From Streptomyces sp. ISL-10 (GTDB taxonomy: Bacteria > Actinomycetota > Actinomycetes > Streptomycetales > Streptomycetaceae), in the NCBI RefSeq assembly GCF_018614575.1, contig NZ_JAGGOJ010000035.1:91006-155005 (forward strand): 64,000 bases of DNA, read 5' to 3'. Shown piece after piece: positions 8,546 through 17,469 of this stretch. The notes below the pieces were generated by a model. That model was not told where the DNA came from, did not search any database, and worked only from the letters and a program-made list of their open reading frames with translations. Each line of letters begins with the position of its first letter. Position 1 is the stretch's first letter. A program made the translations under genes and the position numbers.

Positions 8546-9454
8546 TCAGTAGACGCTGACTCCGTAGGCGCTGAGCGCTTCGGTGACCGGCTGGAAGAAG
8601 GTCGTGCCGCCCGTGGAGCAGTTGCCGCTGCCGCCGGAGGTCAGGCCGATGGCCCGGCTGCCGGAGTAGAGCGGACCGCCGCTGTCGCCCGGTTCGGCGC
8701 AGACGTTGGTGCGGATCATGCCGTAGACGATGTCACCGCCGCCGTAGTTGACGGTGGCGTTGAGGCCCGTCACGCTGCCGCTGTGGGTGCCCGTGGTGGA
8801 ACCGCGGCGGGTGACGGACATCCCGACGGTGGCGTTGGCCGCGCTGGTGATGTCGACGCTGCCGACGGTGCCCGGGTGGGACAGCGAGGTGTTGGAGTAG
8901 CGGACGATGCCGTAGTCGTTGCCGGGGAAGCTGGACCCGGCCGTGGGGCCGATGGTGGTGGTCCGCGAGGAGTTCGTGTACCAGGTGCCCGCGCCGTCGG
9001 TGCAGTGGCCGGCGGTCAGCAGGTAGTAGGTGCCGCTGCTGCTGCGGACGTTGAACCCGAGGGAGCAGCGCCAGCTGGAGGCGTAGATGGCGTCGCCGCC
9101 CGAGATGAGTTTGGAGAAGGTGCCGGGGGTGCGCTCGATGCGCAGGGCGCCGGCGTTGCTCCCTGCCTCACGCTTGATCCTGGCGATCTCGGCCTGGGAG
9201 ACGGTGCTGTCGGCGGTGACGACAAGCGTGTTCGTCGCTTTGTCGATGTGCCAGGCGGTACCGGCCACATCGGCTTCGAGCACGGCGTCGCTCGCGGCGG
9301 AGAGCTGGGTCGCGCTGTAGGTCTGCGCCTGGTCGGCGCTGGCGGTGGCGGTGGGAAGAGCCAGTGCCGCGGCCGCGATCAGGCCGGTGGACACGGCGAG
9401 CAGGCGGGTGCGTCTGCCGGTGGGGGTGCGGGGGATGGTGCGCTTGATCCTCAC
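8546..9454 (-). CDS. Streptogrisin A/B-like secreted serine protease (S1E)
   Basis: A 302-residue preproprotease of streptogrisin length. The GTG start follows GGAGG. The signal peptide (MRIKRTIPRTPTGRRTRLLA, then a hydrophobic stretch to ATASA) is followed by a prodomain of about 75 residues. The mature enzyme starts at ISGGDAIY (residue 117). The triad is His150 (LLTAGHC), Asp180 (GNDYGI) and Ser258 (EPGDSGGP). Disulfide cysteines 130/151 and 252/279 are conserved. The enzyme should be exported and activated by removal of the pro-region. The mature part closely resembles the 361-residue paralogue upstream, which suggests an old tandem duplication. Confidence 0.94.
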   Translation of the reverse strand: MRIKRTIPRTPTGRRTRLLAVSTGLIAAAALALPTATASADQAQTYSATQLSAASDAVLEADVAGTAWHIDKATNTLVVTADSTVSQAEIARIKREAGSNAGALRIERTPGTFSKLISGGDAIYASSWRCSLGFNVRSSSGTYYLLTAGHCTDGAGTWYTNSSRTTTIGPTAGSSFPGNDYGIVRYSNTSLSHPGTVGSVDITSAANATVGMSVTRRGSTTGTHSGSVTGLNATVNYGGGDIVYGMIRTNVCAEPGDSGGPLYSGSRAIGLTSGGSGNCSTGGTTFFQPVTEALSAYGVSVY

Positions 9455-9643
9455 TTGTCGTTCCTCCCGAGGGGAAAGGGGGCCCTTTTCGTGGGGGTGG
9501 GGCCCGGTGAGGCGCAGTCATGAAGCACGGCGGCCCGTTCGCAAGCCGGACAAGCCATGCCCCTGACAAGCGCTGATCGGGAGTATTAGCGGCGTCAACC
9601 AACCGCACAAGGGCAGGTTTCGGCCGCCGTGCGCATGCACGAC

Positions 9644-9680
9644 GGCCGGCCCCGACGGCTGGGATGTGCCGGGGCCGGCC
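9644..9680 (-). terminator. Hairpin downstream of DUF1684 pseudogene
   Basis: GGCCGGCCCCG and CGGGGCCGGCC pair perfectly around a 15-base loop, 37 bases past the end of the DUF1684 remnant. Confidence 0.5.
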
Positions 9681-9716
9681 CTGCTCTGCTGTGCTCGGGT
9701 CGCCCTTTGAGACGGG

Positions 9717-10403
9717 TCAGGCACCGACGAGGTTCCGTTCCCCGGCGGCGACCGCGACGGGCAGGGTGTTGCCCGGCGGCGGGAAGGGCAGAGGAAGTGG
9801 TCGGCGAAGGAGCACGGGGGCAGCAGCGCGCGGTTGAGGTCGATGTCGACGATGAGGTCCGGCCCGGGGGCGGCGGGCCGCAGGAAGCGGAAGCGATAGC
9901 TGCTCTCCCCGCTGGTCGCGTCGGCGAAGACCGCCCACAGCGAACCGTCCGCCTCGATCGCCGCCTTGAGGGCGCACGGGGCCGCCGAGTTCGAAGAGGA
10001 ACTCGCCGCCGATGCCGAGGCCGCGCTCGCGTCCGTCCGCGTTCTCGACCCGGACGCCGGTGTGCTCCTCGTACGGCCGGAAGCGTCCGGGCAGCCCCCC
10101 ACCACGGGTCGTACGCGGACGCCTCGATCCCCTGGAACGCCTTGCGCGCCGGTGCGTCGGTGCGTCGGGGCGAAGTCGGGTACGGCCTTCGCGGCGCATG
10201 ACGACCAGTCGGCGTCCAGCGTGCCCGACCCGGGAGTCGGGGATGGGCGTGTGGTCGGCGGTGAGCCGGACGGTGCCGGTGAACGGCTGTCCGTCGAGGG
10301 TGAGACCGTCCTCGGGCCCGGCGGTCACCCACCACCTCGCCCCGTCCTCCAGCCATGTCCCCGGGACGGCCGGAATTCGCCCCTCCGGGTGGTCGGCGAG
10401 CAT
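9717..10403 (-). pseudogene. DUF1684-family gene broken by several frameshifts
   Basis: The order of translated pieces matches a DUF1684 protein, but the frame changes repeatedly. Frame A gives IPAVPGTWLEDGARWWVTAG to RREGRTRLR. A second frame gives ARKAFQGIEASAYDPWWG. Frame A returns with GRFRPYEEHTGVRVENADGR to EFLFELGG. A third frame gives IEADGSLWAVFADATSG to CSFADHFLCP. Frame A then ends with FPPPGNTLPVAVAAGERN. Four indels in under 700 bases leave no intact product. DUF1684 has no firm function. Either this is a recent pseudogene, since protein-level similarity is well kept, or the sequence has clustered indel errors here. Confidence 0.75.
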
Positions 10404-10696
10404 GGGAGCACCTCCGCCGAAGGCGGGGAGAGGGCGCCCGTGAGGGACAGCGGACCGTACGGTCCGCGGACCATGGCCACACGGCGTTCGTGCCCAGGTG
10501 TGCCAATCCGCTCGCGCCGCTCGTCGTGCCGGTTCCGCCCGTCCGTGCTCATGCGGTCAGCCCTGCCACGCCGGCTCGGTCGGCCCCAGGTGTGCGCGCA
10601 GGTCGGGCCCGCGTACCGCGTACGGAAGACCCGCGCTCCTGGAGCGCGCGGCCGGCATCCGCCGGCGGCAGGTCTCGACGGGCCGGCTGACCGGGG
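10404..10696. other. Intergenic region without recognised genes
   Basis: This is the 5' side of the DUF1684 remnant and the region beyond the DUF5685 gene. GC-rich reading frames occur on both strands, but none has a ribosome site or recognisable protein. Confidence 0.4.
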
Positions 10697-10733
10697 GCCG
10701 GCCCGCTGCCGATTATCCCGTCGGCGGGCCGGC
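10697..10733 (-). terminator. Hairpin downstream of DUF5685 gene
   Basis: GCCGGCCCGCTGCCGA and TCGGCGGGCCGGC form a stem with one bulge and an eight-base loop, immediately after the stop of the DUF5685 gene. Confidence 0.5.
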
Positions 10734-10741
10734 GGGGGCGT

Positions 10742-11932
10742 TCAGCAGTCGCAGCCGCACCCGTCGCAGCAGCAGCTGTCTCCGCAGCTACTGCAGCAGT
10801 CACAGCAGCTGCAGCAGTCGCCGCAACTGCTGCAGTCGCACTGGCTGCACAGCCCGCCGCGCCGCTCCCGGCTCCACGGGTCCTCGAACGTGCCACAGCA
10901 CATCTGGCAGGTGCAGGCCAGCCCGGCCCACACCAGGCAGCCGGCGATGAGCCCCCGGCGGTCGCGCCGCGGCGGCTCGGGCGGCAGCGGACCACCGGGT
11001 CCGCCCGGACCGCCGGGGCCGGGGGCGTACGGATTGCCGGTACCCGGCGCGTACGGACCCGGCTGGTGCGAGCAGGTCGTCGTGCCGAAGGACCGGTCAA
11101 CGGAGTTGCGCAGCTCATGCGCGAGCAGCACATGCACCAACCGGTCGTCCACGAAGCGGACGTCCTTCAGCGCGAGCCTGATCCCGTGCACCGCGTCGTC
11201 GGCGAGGCGGCGCGCCTCGGCGAGGGAGGTGCCGGTCTCGGTGAGAGGGTTCCAGGCGCCCGACGCCGCGTCAGTCTCCTTGTCCTCCACGGCGTCCAGC
11301 AGATGCGCGAGCCGCCCGAAGAGCCGCCCGGCCTCGGCGAGCGGGGCCGTGTTCTCGGGGCGGCCGGCGAGCACCGCGGTGTGCGCGAACGCGGCGGCGG
11401 TCGCGGTCTCGGTCGGCTCGGTGACGGTGAGCAGGGAGGTACCGGGCCCGGCCAACGCCTCGATCCCGGTCTGCCGGTCGACGGCGTCGACGAGGAGCGC
11501 CGTGTCGAACCCGAGGGCGGCACCGGAGCGCGCGCCGGCCCTGTCCCAGCCCGCGGCGACGCGGCGGGCGGCTGCGGCGACCGGCCTGCGGGCCAACACG
11601 CCGTCCCTGTCGGCGACGTGGTCGCGCACCTTCGCAGAGGCGAGGACGAGCGAGACGGCCGCGGCCAGCTTCGCGCCCTCGCCCCGGGCGACAGGCGCGG
11701 TGCGCATGGCACGCAGCGGGCAGGGCCCCGCGGTGCGCCGCTGTGCGGGGGTGCGTTCGCTCTGAGCCTCCGTCAGAACGGAGACGATCAGGCCGTCGTA
11801 GTTCGTCACGATGCGGGCGAACTGGCCGTGGTCGGCGCGAAGCGCCAGGCACAGCCCGCACAAGTGCGCCATCCACTCGGTCTTCAGTGCGTCACCGAGC
11901 CGGTGCGAGCACGGCCTGACTATTCCGAACAA
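10742..11932 (-). CDS. DUF5685-family protein with an extreme cysteine-rich tail
   Basis: A 396-residue protein starting at TTG. The N-terminus has a cysteine cluster (RPCSHRLG, then LCGLCLALR) followed by a largely alpha-helical body of about 270 residues. A proline/glycine linker (near residues 293-317, GPGGPGGPGG) leads to a hydrophobic, cysteine-containing segment and then the tail. The last 35 residues hold 17 cysteines mixed almost only with Ser, Asp and Gly. I recall this family in actinobacteria as DUF5685, sometimes annotated as a regulator, but no biochemical role is known to me. Metal binding or a thioether/disulfide-rich tail are guesses. It is divergent from sflA. Confidence 0.75.
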   Translation of the reverse strand: MFGIVRPCSHRLGDALKTEWMAHLCGLCLALRADHGQFARIVTNYDGLIVSVLTEAQSERTPAQRRTAGPCPLRAMRTAPVARGEGAKLAAAVSLVLASAKVRDHVADRDGVLARRPVAAAARRVAAGWDRAGARSGAALGFDTALLVDAVDRQTGIEALAGPGTSLLTVTEPTETATAAAFAHTAVLAGRPENTAPLAEAGRLFGRLAHLLDAVEDKETDAASGAWNPLTETGTSLAEARRLADDAVHGIRLALKDVRFVDDRLVHVLLAHELRNSVDRSFGTTTCSHQPGPYAPGTGNPYAPGPGGPGGPGGPLPPEPPRRDRRGLIAGCLVWAGLACTCQMCCGTFEDPWSRERRGGLCSQCDCSSCGDCCSCCDCCSSCGDSCCCDGCGCDC

Positions 11933-12219
11933 GTGGGTCCCCCGTGAGTCGTTCGACAGATCGGGGGCAATCGTACCGACGGGCCGTTCACCCGTACGTC
12001 CCCAAGGTCACCCGTCTGGTCCGACTTTTGTATTTTGATCCCCTCATGCCGCCTGTGCAGCAAGAACCTTGACGAATCGCCACATCTTCTGCACCAGTAC
12101 CGTCACGAATCCTCTGCGCGGCGGCTATCCACTTGGCGCGCGATCCGCATGATGGACGACCATAGGGGTGCGGAACGACAGACCGCAGTGAGACCACTGC
12201 AGCACGGAAGGAGGCGTCC
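11933..12219. promoter_or_regulatory. Divergent promoter region, DUF5685 gene / sflA
   Basis: This 287-bp gap separates the two divergent starts and is locally more AT-rich (ACTTTTGTATTTTGATCC). I could not define individual -35/-10 elements with confidence. Confidence 0.4.
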
Positions 12220-12654
12220 ATGGGTTCGGTACGCAAGGCGAGCGCCTGGCTGGGACTCGTCGAGGACAACGACGGGCGTTACTACGACGACGAGTACGCC
12301 GAGGGCGCGGAGACGGGTGACGCATGGGTCACCGACCCCCGGGTGCGTGTGGCCTCCGAATCCGCGCAGCAGGAGGGCCGCCGGATCGCCACGGTCTCCC
12401 CTGACGGGTTCCGGGACGCCCGGGGCATCGGTGAGCTGTTCCGCGACGGCGTTCCCGTCATCGTGAACCTCACGGCGATGGAGCCGACCGACGCCAAGCG
12501 CGTCGTCGACTTCGCCGCGGGCCTCGCCTTCGGCCTGCGCGGCTCCATCGAGCGCGTGGCGACGCGGGTCTTCCTGCTGACCCCCGCCGACACACAGATC
12601 GTCAGCGGGGATCCCGCGGGCCGTTCGCAGGACGGCTTTTTCAACCAGAGCTGA
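12220..12654 (+). CDS. sflA: SepF-like protein SflA
   Basis: A 144-residue SepF-domain protein with an ATG seven bases after GGAGG. The N-terminal part is acidic (YYDDEYAEGAE). The C-terminal SepF domain is clear: SPDGFRDARGIGELFRDGVP, IVNLTAMEPTDAKRVVDFAAG, LAFGLRGSIERVATRVFLLTP. SepF links FtsZ to the membrane. Streptomyces carry additional SepF-like proteins (SflA, SflB) that affect growth and branching. I call this SflA because recalled S. coelicolor order puts it next to a DUF5685 gene and an acyl-CoA dehydrogenase, not in the division cluster. It lacks the usual N-terminal membrane amphipathic start (MAGAMRK type), starting MGSVRKASAWLGL instead. Confidence 0.85.
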   Translation: MGSVRKASAWLGLVEDNDGRYYDDEYAEGAETGDAWVTDPRVRVASESAQQEGRRIATVSPDGFRDARGIGELFRDGVPVIVNLTAMEPTDAKRVVDFAAGLAFGLRGSIERVATRVFLLTPADTQIVSGDPAGRSQDGFFNQS

Positions 12655-12694
12655 GCAGGGCCCTCGCCGGTCGGCACCTGGGCCGGCAGCGGGC

Positions 12695-13885
12695 CTACCG
12701 GAACGCGTCGAGGCCGGTGAGCGCCTTGCCCAGCACGAGCTGGTGCATCTCGACGGTGCCCTCGTAGGTGAGCACCGACTCGAGGTTGGTGGCGTGCCGC
12801 ATGACGGGGTACTCCAGGGAGATCCCGTTCGCGCCGAGGATGGTACGTGCGGTGCGGCAGATCTCGATCGCCTCGCGCACGTTGTTGAGCTTTCCGAAAC
12901 TGACCTGCTCCGGCCGCAGCTTCCCGGCGTCCATCCGCCTGCCGAGGTGGTGGGCGAGCAGAATGCCCTTGTGCAGCTCTACGGCCATGTCGGCGAGCTT
13001 GGCCTGGGTGAGCTGGAAGCCGCCGATCGGCCGGCCGAACTGTTCGCGCGTCTTCGCGTACGCCACCGCCGCCTCGAAGCTGGAGCGCGCGGCGCCCATC
13101 GCACCCCACACGATCCCGTAGCGGGCGTGGCTCAGACAACTGAGCGGTCCGCGCAGACCGGCGACCTCGGGCAGCACCGCGTCGGCGGGCAGCCGTACGT
13201 CGTCCATGACCAGTTCGCTGGTCACGCTCGCGCGCAGAGACCACTTGTGCTTGATCTCGGGGGCGGAGAATCCGGTGCTGTCGGTGGGCACGACGAAGCC
13301 GCGGATGCCCTCGTCCGTCTGCGCCCACACGACCGCGACGCCGGCGACAGAGCCGTTCGTGATCCACATCTTGCGGCCGGTGAGCACCCAGTCCGAGCCG
13401 TCGCGCTTGGCGTAGGTGCGCATGGCGGCGGGGTCGGAGCCGTGGTCGGGCTCGGTGAGGCCGAAGCAGCCGATGATCTCGCCCGCGGCCATGCCCGGCA
13501 GCCAGCGCTCCTTCTGCTCCTGGGAGCCGAAGCGGTGGATCGCGTACATGGCCAGCGACCCCTGCACGGAAACGAGGGAGCGGATGCCGGAGTCGGCGGC
13601 CTCCAGCTCCAGGCAGGCCAGTCCGTACTGAACGGCGGTCGCCCCCGCGCAGCCGTAGCCGTCGAGGGACATGCCGAGCGCGCCGATGGAACCGAGTTCG
13701 CGGGCCAGCTCGCGGATACCGGGCAGCTCACCGCGCTCGTACCAGTCGGAGATGTGCGGCATGACGCGGTCGGCGGCCCAGGCGCGGACGGTGTCGCGGA
13801 TGGCGAGGTCCTCGGCGTCGAGCAGGTCGTCGACGCCGAGCGGATCGGCCGGGTCGAAGGGCGGGAGCTTCGAGGATGCGGACAT
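12695..13885 (-). CDS. gcdH: Acyl-CoA dehydrogenase, glutaryl-CoA dehydrogenase type
   Basis: A 396-residue flavoprotein of the acyl-CoA dehydrogenase family. Signature stretches include FGLTEPDHGSDPAAM (FAD and substrate binding), WITNGSVAGVAVVWA and the C-terminal YEGTVEMHQLVLGKA. The last contains the Glu that acts as catalytic base in glutaryl-CoA dehydrogenases (YEGT motif). The protein should oxidise, and perhaps decarboxylate, glutaryl-CoA to crotonyl-CoA in lysine/tryptophan breakdown. Short branched acyl-CoA use is an alternative. The ATG follows GGAGGCC. A perfect palindrome lies about 67 bases upstream. It is convergent with sflA. Confidence 0.85.
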   Translation of the reverse strand: MSASSKLPPFDPADPLGVDDLLDAEDLAIRDTVRAWAADRVMPHISDWYERGELPGIRELARELGSIGALGMSLDGYGCAGATAVQYGLACLELEAADSGIRSLVSVQGSLAMYAIHRFGSQEQKERWLPGMAAGEIIGCFGLTEPDHGSDPAAMRTYAKRDGSDWVLTGRKMWITNGSVAGVAVVWAQTDEGIRGFVVPTDSTGFSAPEIKHKWSLRASVTSELVMDDVRLPADAVLPEVAGLRGPLSCLSHARYGIVWGAMGAARSSFEAAVAYAKTREQFGRPIGGFQLTQAKLADMAVELHKGILLAHHLGRRMDAGKLRPEQVSFGKLNNVREAIEICRTARTILGANGISLEYPVMRHATNLESVLTYEGTVEMHQLVLGKALTGLDAFR

Positions 13886-14205
13886 GAGGTGGCCTCCGAC
13901 GGCTCTCCGGCAGCTCGGCGCTGCGGAACACTGATGACGGGCCGTTTCGAAAACTAGCAGCGCTAGTTACGGCTTGGCCCGACGTTACGGCTCAGTGTGC
14001 CGCGCGTCCAGACCCGACGGCTGCCGGGCGGCGGCGCACGGCGACCGGTGCGCGAGGGCGCTCCCGTGCCCGGGCCGGCGCGCACTGCGACCGACGCGGG
14101 CGGGGCCCGGGTGGACCCGGGGCCGGGGCCACCCGCTCAGCCACGCTCGCCGACGTCACCCCGCGGCGGGGCCGGTTGGGCAGCCCCGGAATCGGGGCCA
14201 CCCGC
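13886..14205. other. Intergenic region with operator and a degenerate direct repeat
   Basis: Apart from the palindrome, the stretch holds a motif beginning GGGGCCACCCGCTCAG that recurs 69 bases later (about 14125 and 14194). The second copy lies inside the 3' end of the MFS gene. No gene is visible. Confidence 0.45.
13952..13968 (-). promoter_or_regulatory. Palindromic operator candidate upstream of gcdH
   Basis: AACTAGCAGCGCTAGTT is a perfect inverted repeat (seven-base arms, three-base centre) between the gcdH start and the end of the MFS gene. On the gcdH strand it is followed by AT-rich sequence (TAGTTTTCG) that could hold the -10. Size and symmetry fit a TetR-family operator, but no such regulator is adjacent. 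Confidence 0.5.
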
Positions 14206-16005
14206 TCAGACGTGTCCGGCGACGTCGTCCTGCGGCGCAGACCGGGTGGTCAGCGGTCCTCCCGGCCCGCGGCTCCCCGGGATGCCCGCCGTGGAGCGGA
14301 GCTCGCCGGTTCCGGCGCGGACGGCTGCCGCGGCCGGCAGTCGTTCGCCGGCGTTCTCGTGGCGCGCCTCGTCGCGTCCGGCGCGGGACGACGGCTCGCG
14401 GCACGACGGGATCGCCGCGTCGGGGCGGGGGGCCGCGTCGGGGCGGGCGGGCGCGTCAGGGCGGGGGGCCGCGCAGTCCATCGCCCTCGGCAGTCGCAGC
14501 GCGGCGACCGCGCCGAGGAGCAGCAGGCCCGCGCTGACCAGCAACGCGACGTGCAGGCCGTGGACGAAGGAGTGACGGGCGGCGGTGCGCAGCAGGTCAC
14601 CGACGGGGCCGCCGAGGCGATCGGCCTCCTGGTATGCCTCGCCCAGCGAGTGCGCGGCGGCGGAGCTCGCGGACGCGGGCACACCCGCCACAGAGGCGAC
14701 GGCGGGCCCGTACGCCGCGTTCATCACGCTGCCGAGCAGCGCGATGCCCATGCCCGCGCCGAGCTGATAGGAGGTCTCACCGATGGCGGCCGCTCCCCCC
14801 GCCTGCTCGGGCGGCGCCTCGCTGAGCATCGACTCGTACGCGGCGAACAGCGTGGTCTGCAGGCCGAAGCCGAGCAGGACGAAGCCCACGGTGAGCAGCA
14901 GCGGCCGGTCCTGCTGCCCCATCAGGACCAGCAGCAGCACGGCCGCGGCGGTCAGGACGAAGCCCCAGCCCACCATCCGGCGCGGCCCTGTGCGGCGCAG
15001 GGTGTAGGAGCCGGTGGCGCCCGCGGCCATCGCGGCGAAGGTCAGCGGCAGCAGCCGCAGCCCCGTCTCCAGCGGGCTGAGCCCGAGGACCAGCTGGAGG
15101 TACTGGACGGCGATCAGTTCCAGGCCGACCAGCGCCAGCATCGCGAGGACTATGCAGCCGACGGACGTGGAGAACGCGGCCCGGGCGAACATGCGCATGT
15201 CGATGAGCGGATGCTCACGCCGCTTCTGCCGCCGCACGAACGTCACCAGGAGCACGGCGCCGACGAGCAGCGGTCCGACGGCCCTGATGTCCAGCAGTTC
15301 GGCGCCGGCGCCGAGCCGCTTGACCCCGAGGACCACCCCGAGGACACCAGCCGCGGCCGTCAGCGCGCCGAGCACGTCCCACGGACCGTCGTGTCCGCCG
15401 CGCGACTCGGGCAGGAGCCAGCGGCCGACGGGCAGGATGAACGCCATCAGCGGGATGTTGATGAGGAAGACGGAGCCCCACCAGAAGTTCTCGACGAGGA
15501 AGCCGCCGAGCACCGGTCCGGTCGCGGCGCCGACGGCGGCGACCGCCGTCCAGATGCCGATGGCCGTGGCACGCTCGCGCCGGTCGGGGAAGACGGCGCG
15601 CAGGATGGAGAGCGTCGCGGGCATGATCATCGCGCCGCCGACGCCGAGCAGGGCACGGGCGCCGACCAGCACTTCGGGGGTGGGCGCGAAGGCGGCGACG
15701 GCGGAGGCGAGCGCGAAGAGCGCGTAGCCGATGAGCAGCAGCCGTCTGCGTCCGACCCGGTCGCCCAGCGTGCCGAACATGATCAGCAGCGAGGCGCAGA
15801 CGAGGGGATAGGCGTCCACGATCCACAGCAGCTCGACACCGCTCGGCCGCAGGTCCTCCGTGACGGCGGGGACGGCGACGTGCAGGACGGTCGCGTCCAG
15901 GGCGACGAACAGCAGGCTGACGCACAGGACCAGCAGGACGACCCAGCGGTTGGCACCGCCGCCGGCGGCGCGCAGGCGTGCCCCGGCCGTGGTCGTCACG
16001 GACAT
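14206..16005 (-). CDS. MFS drug exporter, DHA2 (14-TM, EmrB/QacA) family
   Basis: A 599-residue integral membrane protein. The start is the ATG seven bases after GGGAGG (MSVTTTAGARL). About 14 hydrophobic segments are visible. Family motifs include motif A (GTLGDRVGRRRLLLIGYALF) between TM2 and TM3 and motif C (ATGPVLGGFLVENFWW) in TM5. It probably exports drugs or toxic compounds with protons. The last 80 or so residues are hydrophilic and low-complexity, with repeated RPDA units, and extend beyond the last TM; such a tail is not needed for the family fold. No TetR/MarR regulator gene is adjacent. It is divergent from the PAP2 gene. Confidence 0.88.
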   Translation of the reverse strand: MSVTTTAGARLRAAGGGANRWVVLLVLCVSLLFVALDATVLHVAVPAVTEDLRPSGVELLWIVDAYPLVCASLLIMFGTLGDRVGRRRLLLIGYALFALASAVAAFAPTPEVLVGARALLGVGGAMIMPATLSILRAVFPDRRERATAIGIWTAVAAVGAATGPVLGGFLVENFWWGSVFLINIPLMAFILPVGRWLLPESRGGHDGPWDVLGALTAAAGVLGVVLGVKRLGAGAELLDIRAVGPLLVGAVLLVTFVRRQKRREHPLIDMRMFARAAFSTSVGCIVLAMLALVGLELIAVQYLQLVLGLSPLETGLRLLPLTFAAMAAGATGSYTLRRTGPRRMVGWGFVLTAAAVLLLVLMGQQDRPLLLTVGFVLLGFGLQTTLFAAYESMLSEAPPEQAGGAAAIGETSYQLGAGMGIALLGSVMNAAYGPAVASVAGVPASASSAAAHSLGEAYQEADRLGGPVGDLLRTAARHSFVHGLHVALLVSAGLLLLGAVAALRLPRAMDCAAPRPDAPARPDAAPRPDAAIPSCREPSSRAGRDEARHENAGERLPAAAAVRAGTGELRSTAGIPGSRGPGGPLTTRSAPQDDVAGHV

Positions 16006-16440
16006 GTACGAACCTCCCAGTGAAGCCTCGCGCTCGGTGGACCGGCCGGGGACGGTGCTGCTGGCAGGTCCCCGCAGGCGGCCCGGCATCGACGGGCGAG
16101 TGAGCGCCAGCGTACGCGAGTTCCAGCGGGGTGCGCGTGGCCGATCTCTCACCCGCGCTCACGGCCGGTGTGGCGTACGCCACTCCGGCCACCGGCACGG
16201 GCGGATCCCGAGCACTCCTGAACGGCACGAAAATTCCACGCGGTGCCCCGGTGAACCATTTCCCGATGCCCTCCAGGAATCACCCCGGGAAGACCGTCCG
16301 ATAAATAGGGAACAAGGTCAGCGGTTTTTCCTGACGGGCCTTGAATAGAAGAGGATCTGAGACAAACTCCACATCACATAGGCATCACGAAAGGAGTGGA
16401 TCGACCTGACGCGGCACTCACTCGCTGTAACGTCGATTGG
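16006..16440. other. Divergent promoter region, MFS / PAP2
   Basis: This 435-bp gap separates divergent genes. The half nearest the PAP2 gene is unusually AT-rich (CGATAAATAGGG, TTGAATAGAAGAGG) and probably holds its promoter. I see no other feature. Confidence 0.4.
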
Positions 16441-17445
16441 GTGCGTACCGACATCTTTGCCCGGCTGGACCGGGAGCCGGAACCGCCGAAGATAGAGATC
16501 CCGCGGATGAGCCGCACACGTCTCGCGCTCTTCGGCGGGACGTCCGCGTTCTATGTGGCCATCGTCGTCGCCGTGCTGGCATCGACCTGGCTCGTGGCCC
16601 TGGACTGGAAGCTCATGCTCTTCCGTCCGTACGAGCAATGGCCCGAACAGCACGCGTTTCTCGATTACTTCGTCGTACTCGGCCAGCGCGGCCCGACGGC
16701 CGTCATGGTCGCGGCGTGGCTGGGCTGGCGCTCCTGGCGTCAGCACACCCTCAGGCCCCTGCTGGCGCTCGGCGCGGCTCTGCTGCTGCTGAACGCCACC
16801 GTGGGCGCGGTCAAGATCGGACTCGGCCGGCTCGGCCCTCACTACGCGACGCAGATCGGCTCGGCCGAACTCTTCGCCGGCGGCGATATATTTCCTTCCG
16901 GACATACCGCCAACGCCGTGGTGACCTGGGGCATTCTGGCGTATCTGGCCACCACGCCGAGGGCCCGCCGGTATCTGTCGGCCCTGTCGGCCGTGGTCTC
17001 CCTCGGTGTCGGACTGACCACCGTCTACCTCGGTACGCACTGGCTGAGCGACGTCCTGCTCGGCTGGGCCGCCGGACTGCTGATCCTGCTGGGGCTGCCC
17101 TGGTGCGAGCCGGTCATCGCCCGCGCCGAGCGGTTCATCCTGGCGCTCCGCGACCAGTGGCGTGCGCGCCGGACACTGTCCCCCTCCCGCCCGGTCGCTG
17201 CCGGGGGCCCGAGGCCCGCGGTGTTCCCGCCGCGGGTGCACGCGCCCACGGCGGACGATCCGTCACGGGAGCCGGTTGCCATGGTCGGTGGCGCCCGGCC
17301 CGGTCCGCCGGCCGGCACGAGGACGACGGCGTACCCGACGGCGACACACCCCCAGCGCCCGCACGCGGTGCGCTCCGAGCGCTCGCCCGTCACCCCGTCG
17401 GGCAGCAGACGCCCGCCGCACTCGCGGACCGTCACGGGCGGCTGA
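16441..17445 (+). CDS. PAP2-family membrane phosphatase
   Basis: A 334-residue protein with five or six membrane segments in the first 230 residues and a hydrophilic Pro/Arg-rich tail of about 100 residues. Phosphatase motifs are present in order: KIGLGRLGPH (KX6RP-like), PSGHTANAV (PSGH), and VYLGTHWLSDVLLGW with the third-motif His and Asp. Such enzymes dephosphorylate lipid phosphates or undecaprenyl pyrophosphate at the membrane. I chose the GTG giving VRTDIFARLDREPE because this matches remembered homologues. A GTG 15 codons upstream overlaps an AGGAG and is possible. A bidirectional terminator follows. Confidence 0.88.
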   Translation: MRTDIFARLDREPEPPKIEIPRMSRTRLALFGGTSAFYVAIVVAVLASTWLVALDWKLMLFRPYEQWPEQHAFLDYFVVLGQRGPTAVMVAAWLGWRSWRQHTLRPLLALGAALLLLNATVGAVKIGLGRLGPHYATQIGSAELFAGGDIFPSGHTANAVVTWGILAYLATTPRARRYLSALSAVVSLGVGLTTVYLGTHWLSDVLLGWAAGLLILLGLPWCEPVIARAERFILALRDQWRARRTLSPSRPVAAGGPRPAVFPPRVHAPTADDPSREPVAMVGGARPGPPAGTRTTAYPTATHPQRPHAVRSERSPVTPSGSRRPPHSRTVTGG

Positions 17446-17469
17446 GCAGCGGCATCGATCAACGAAGAA

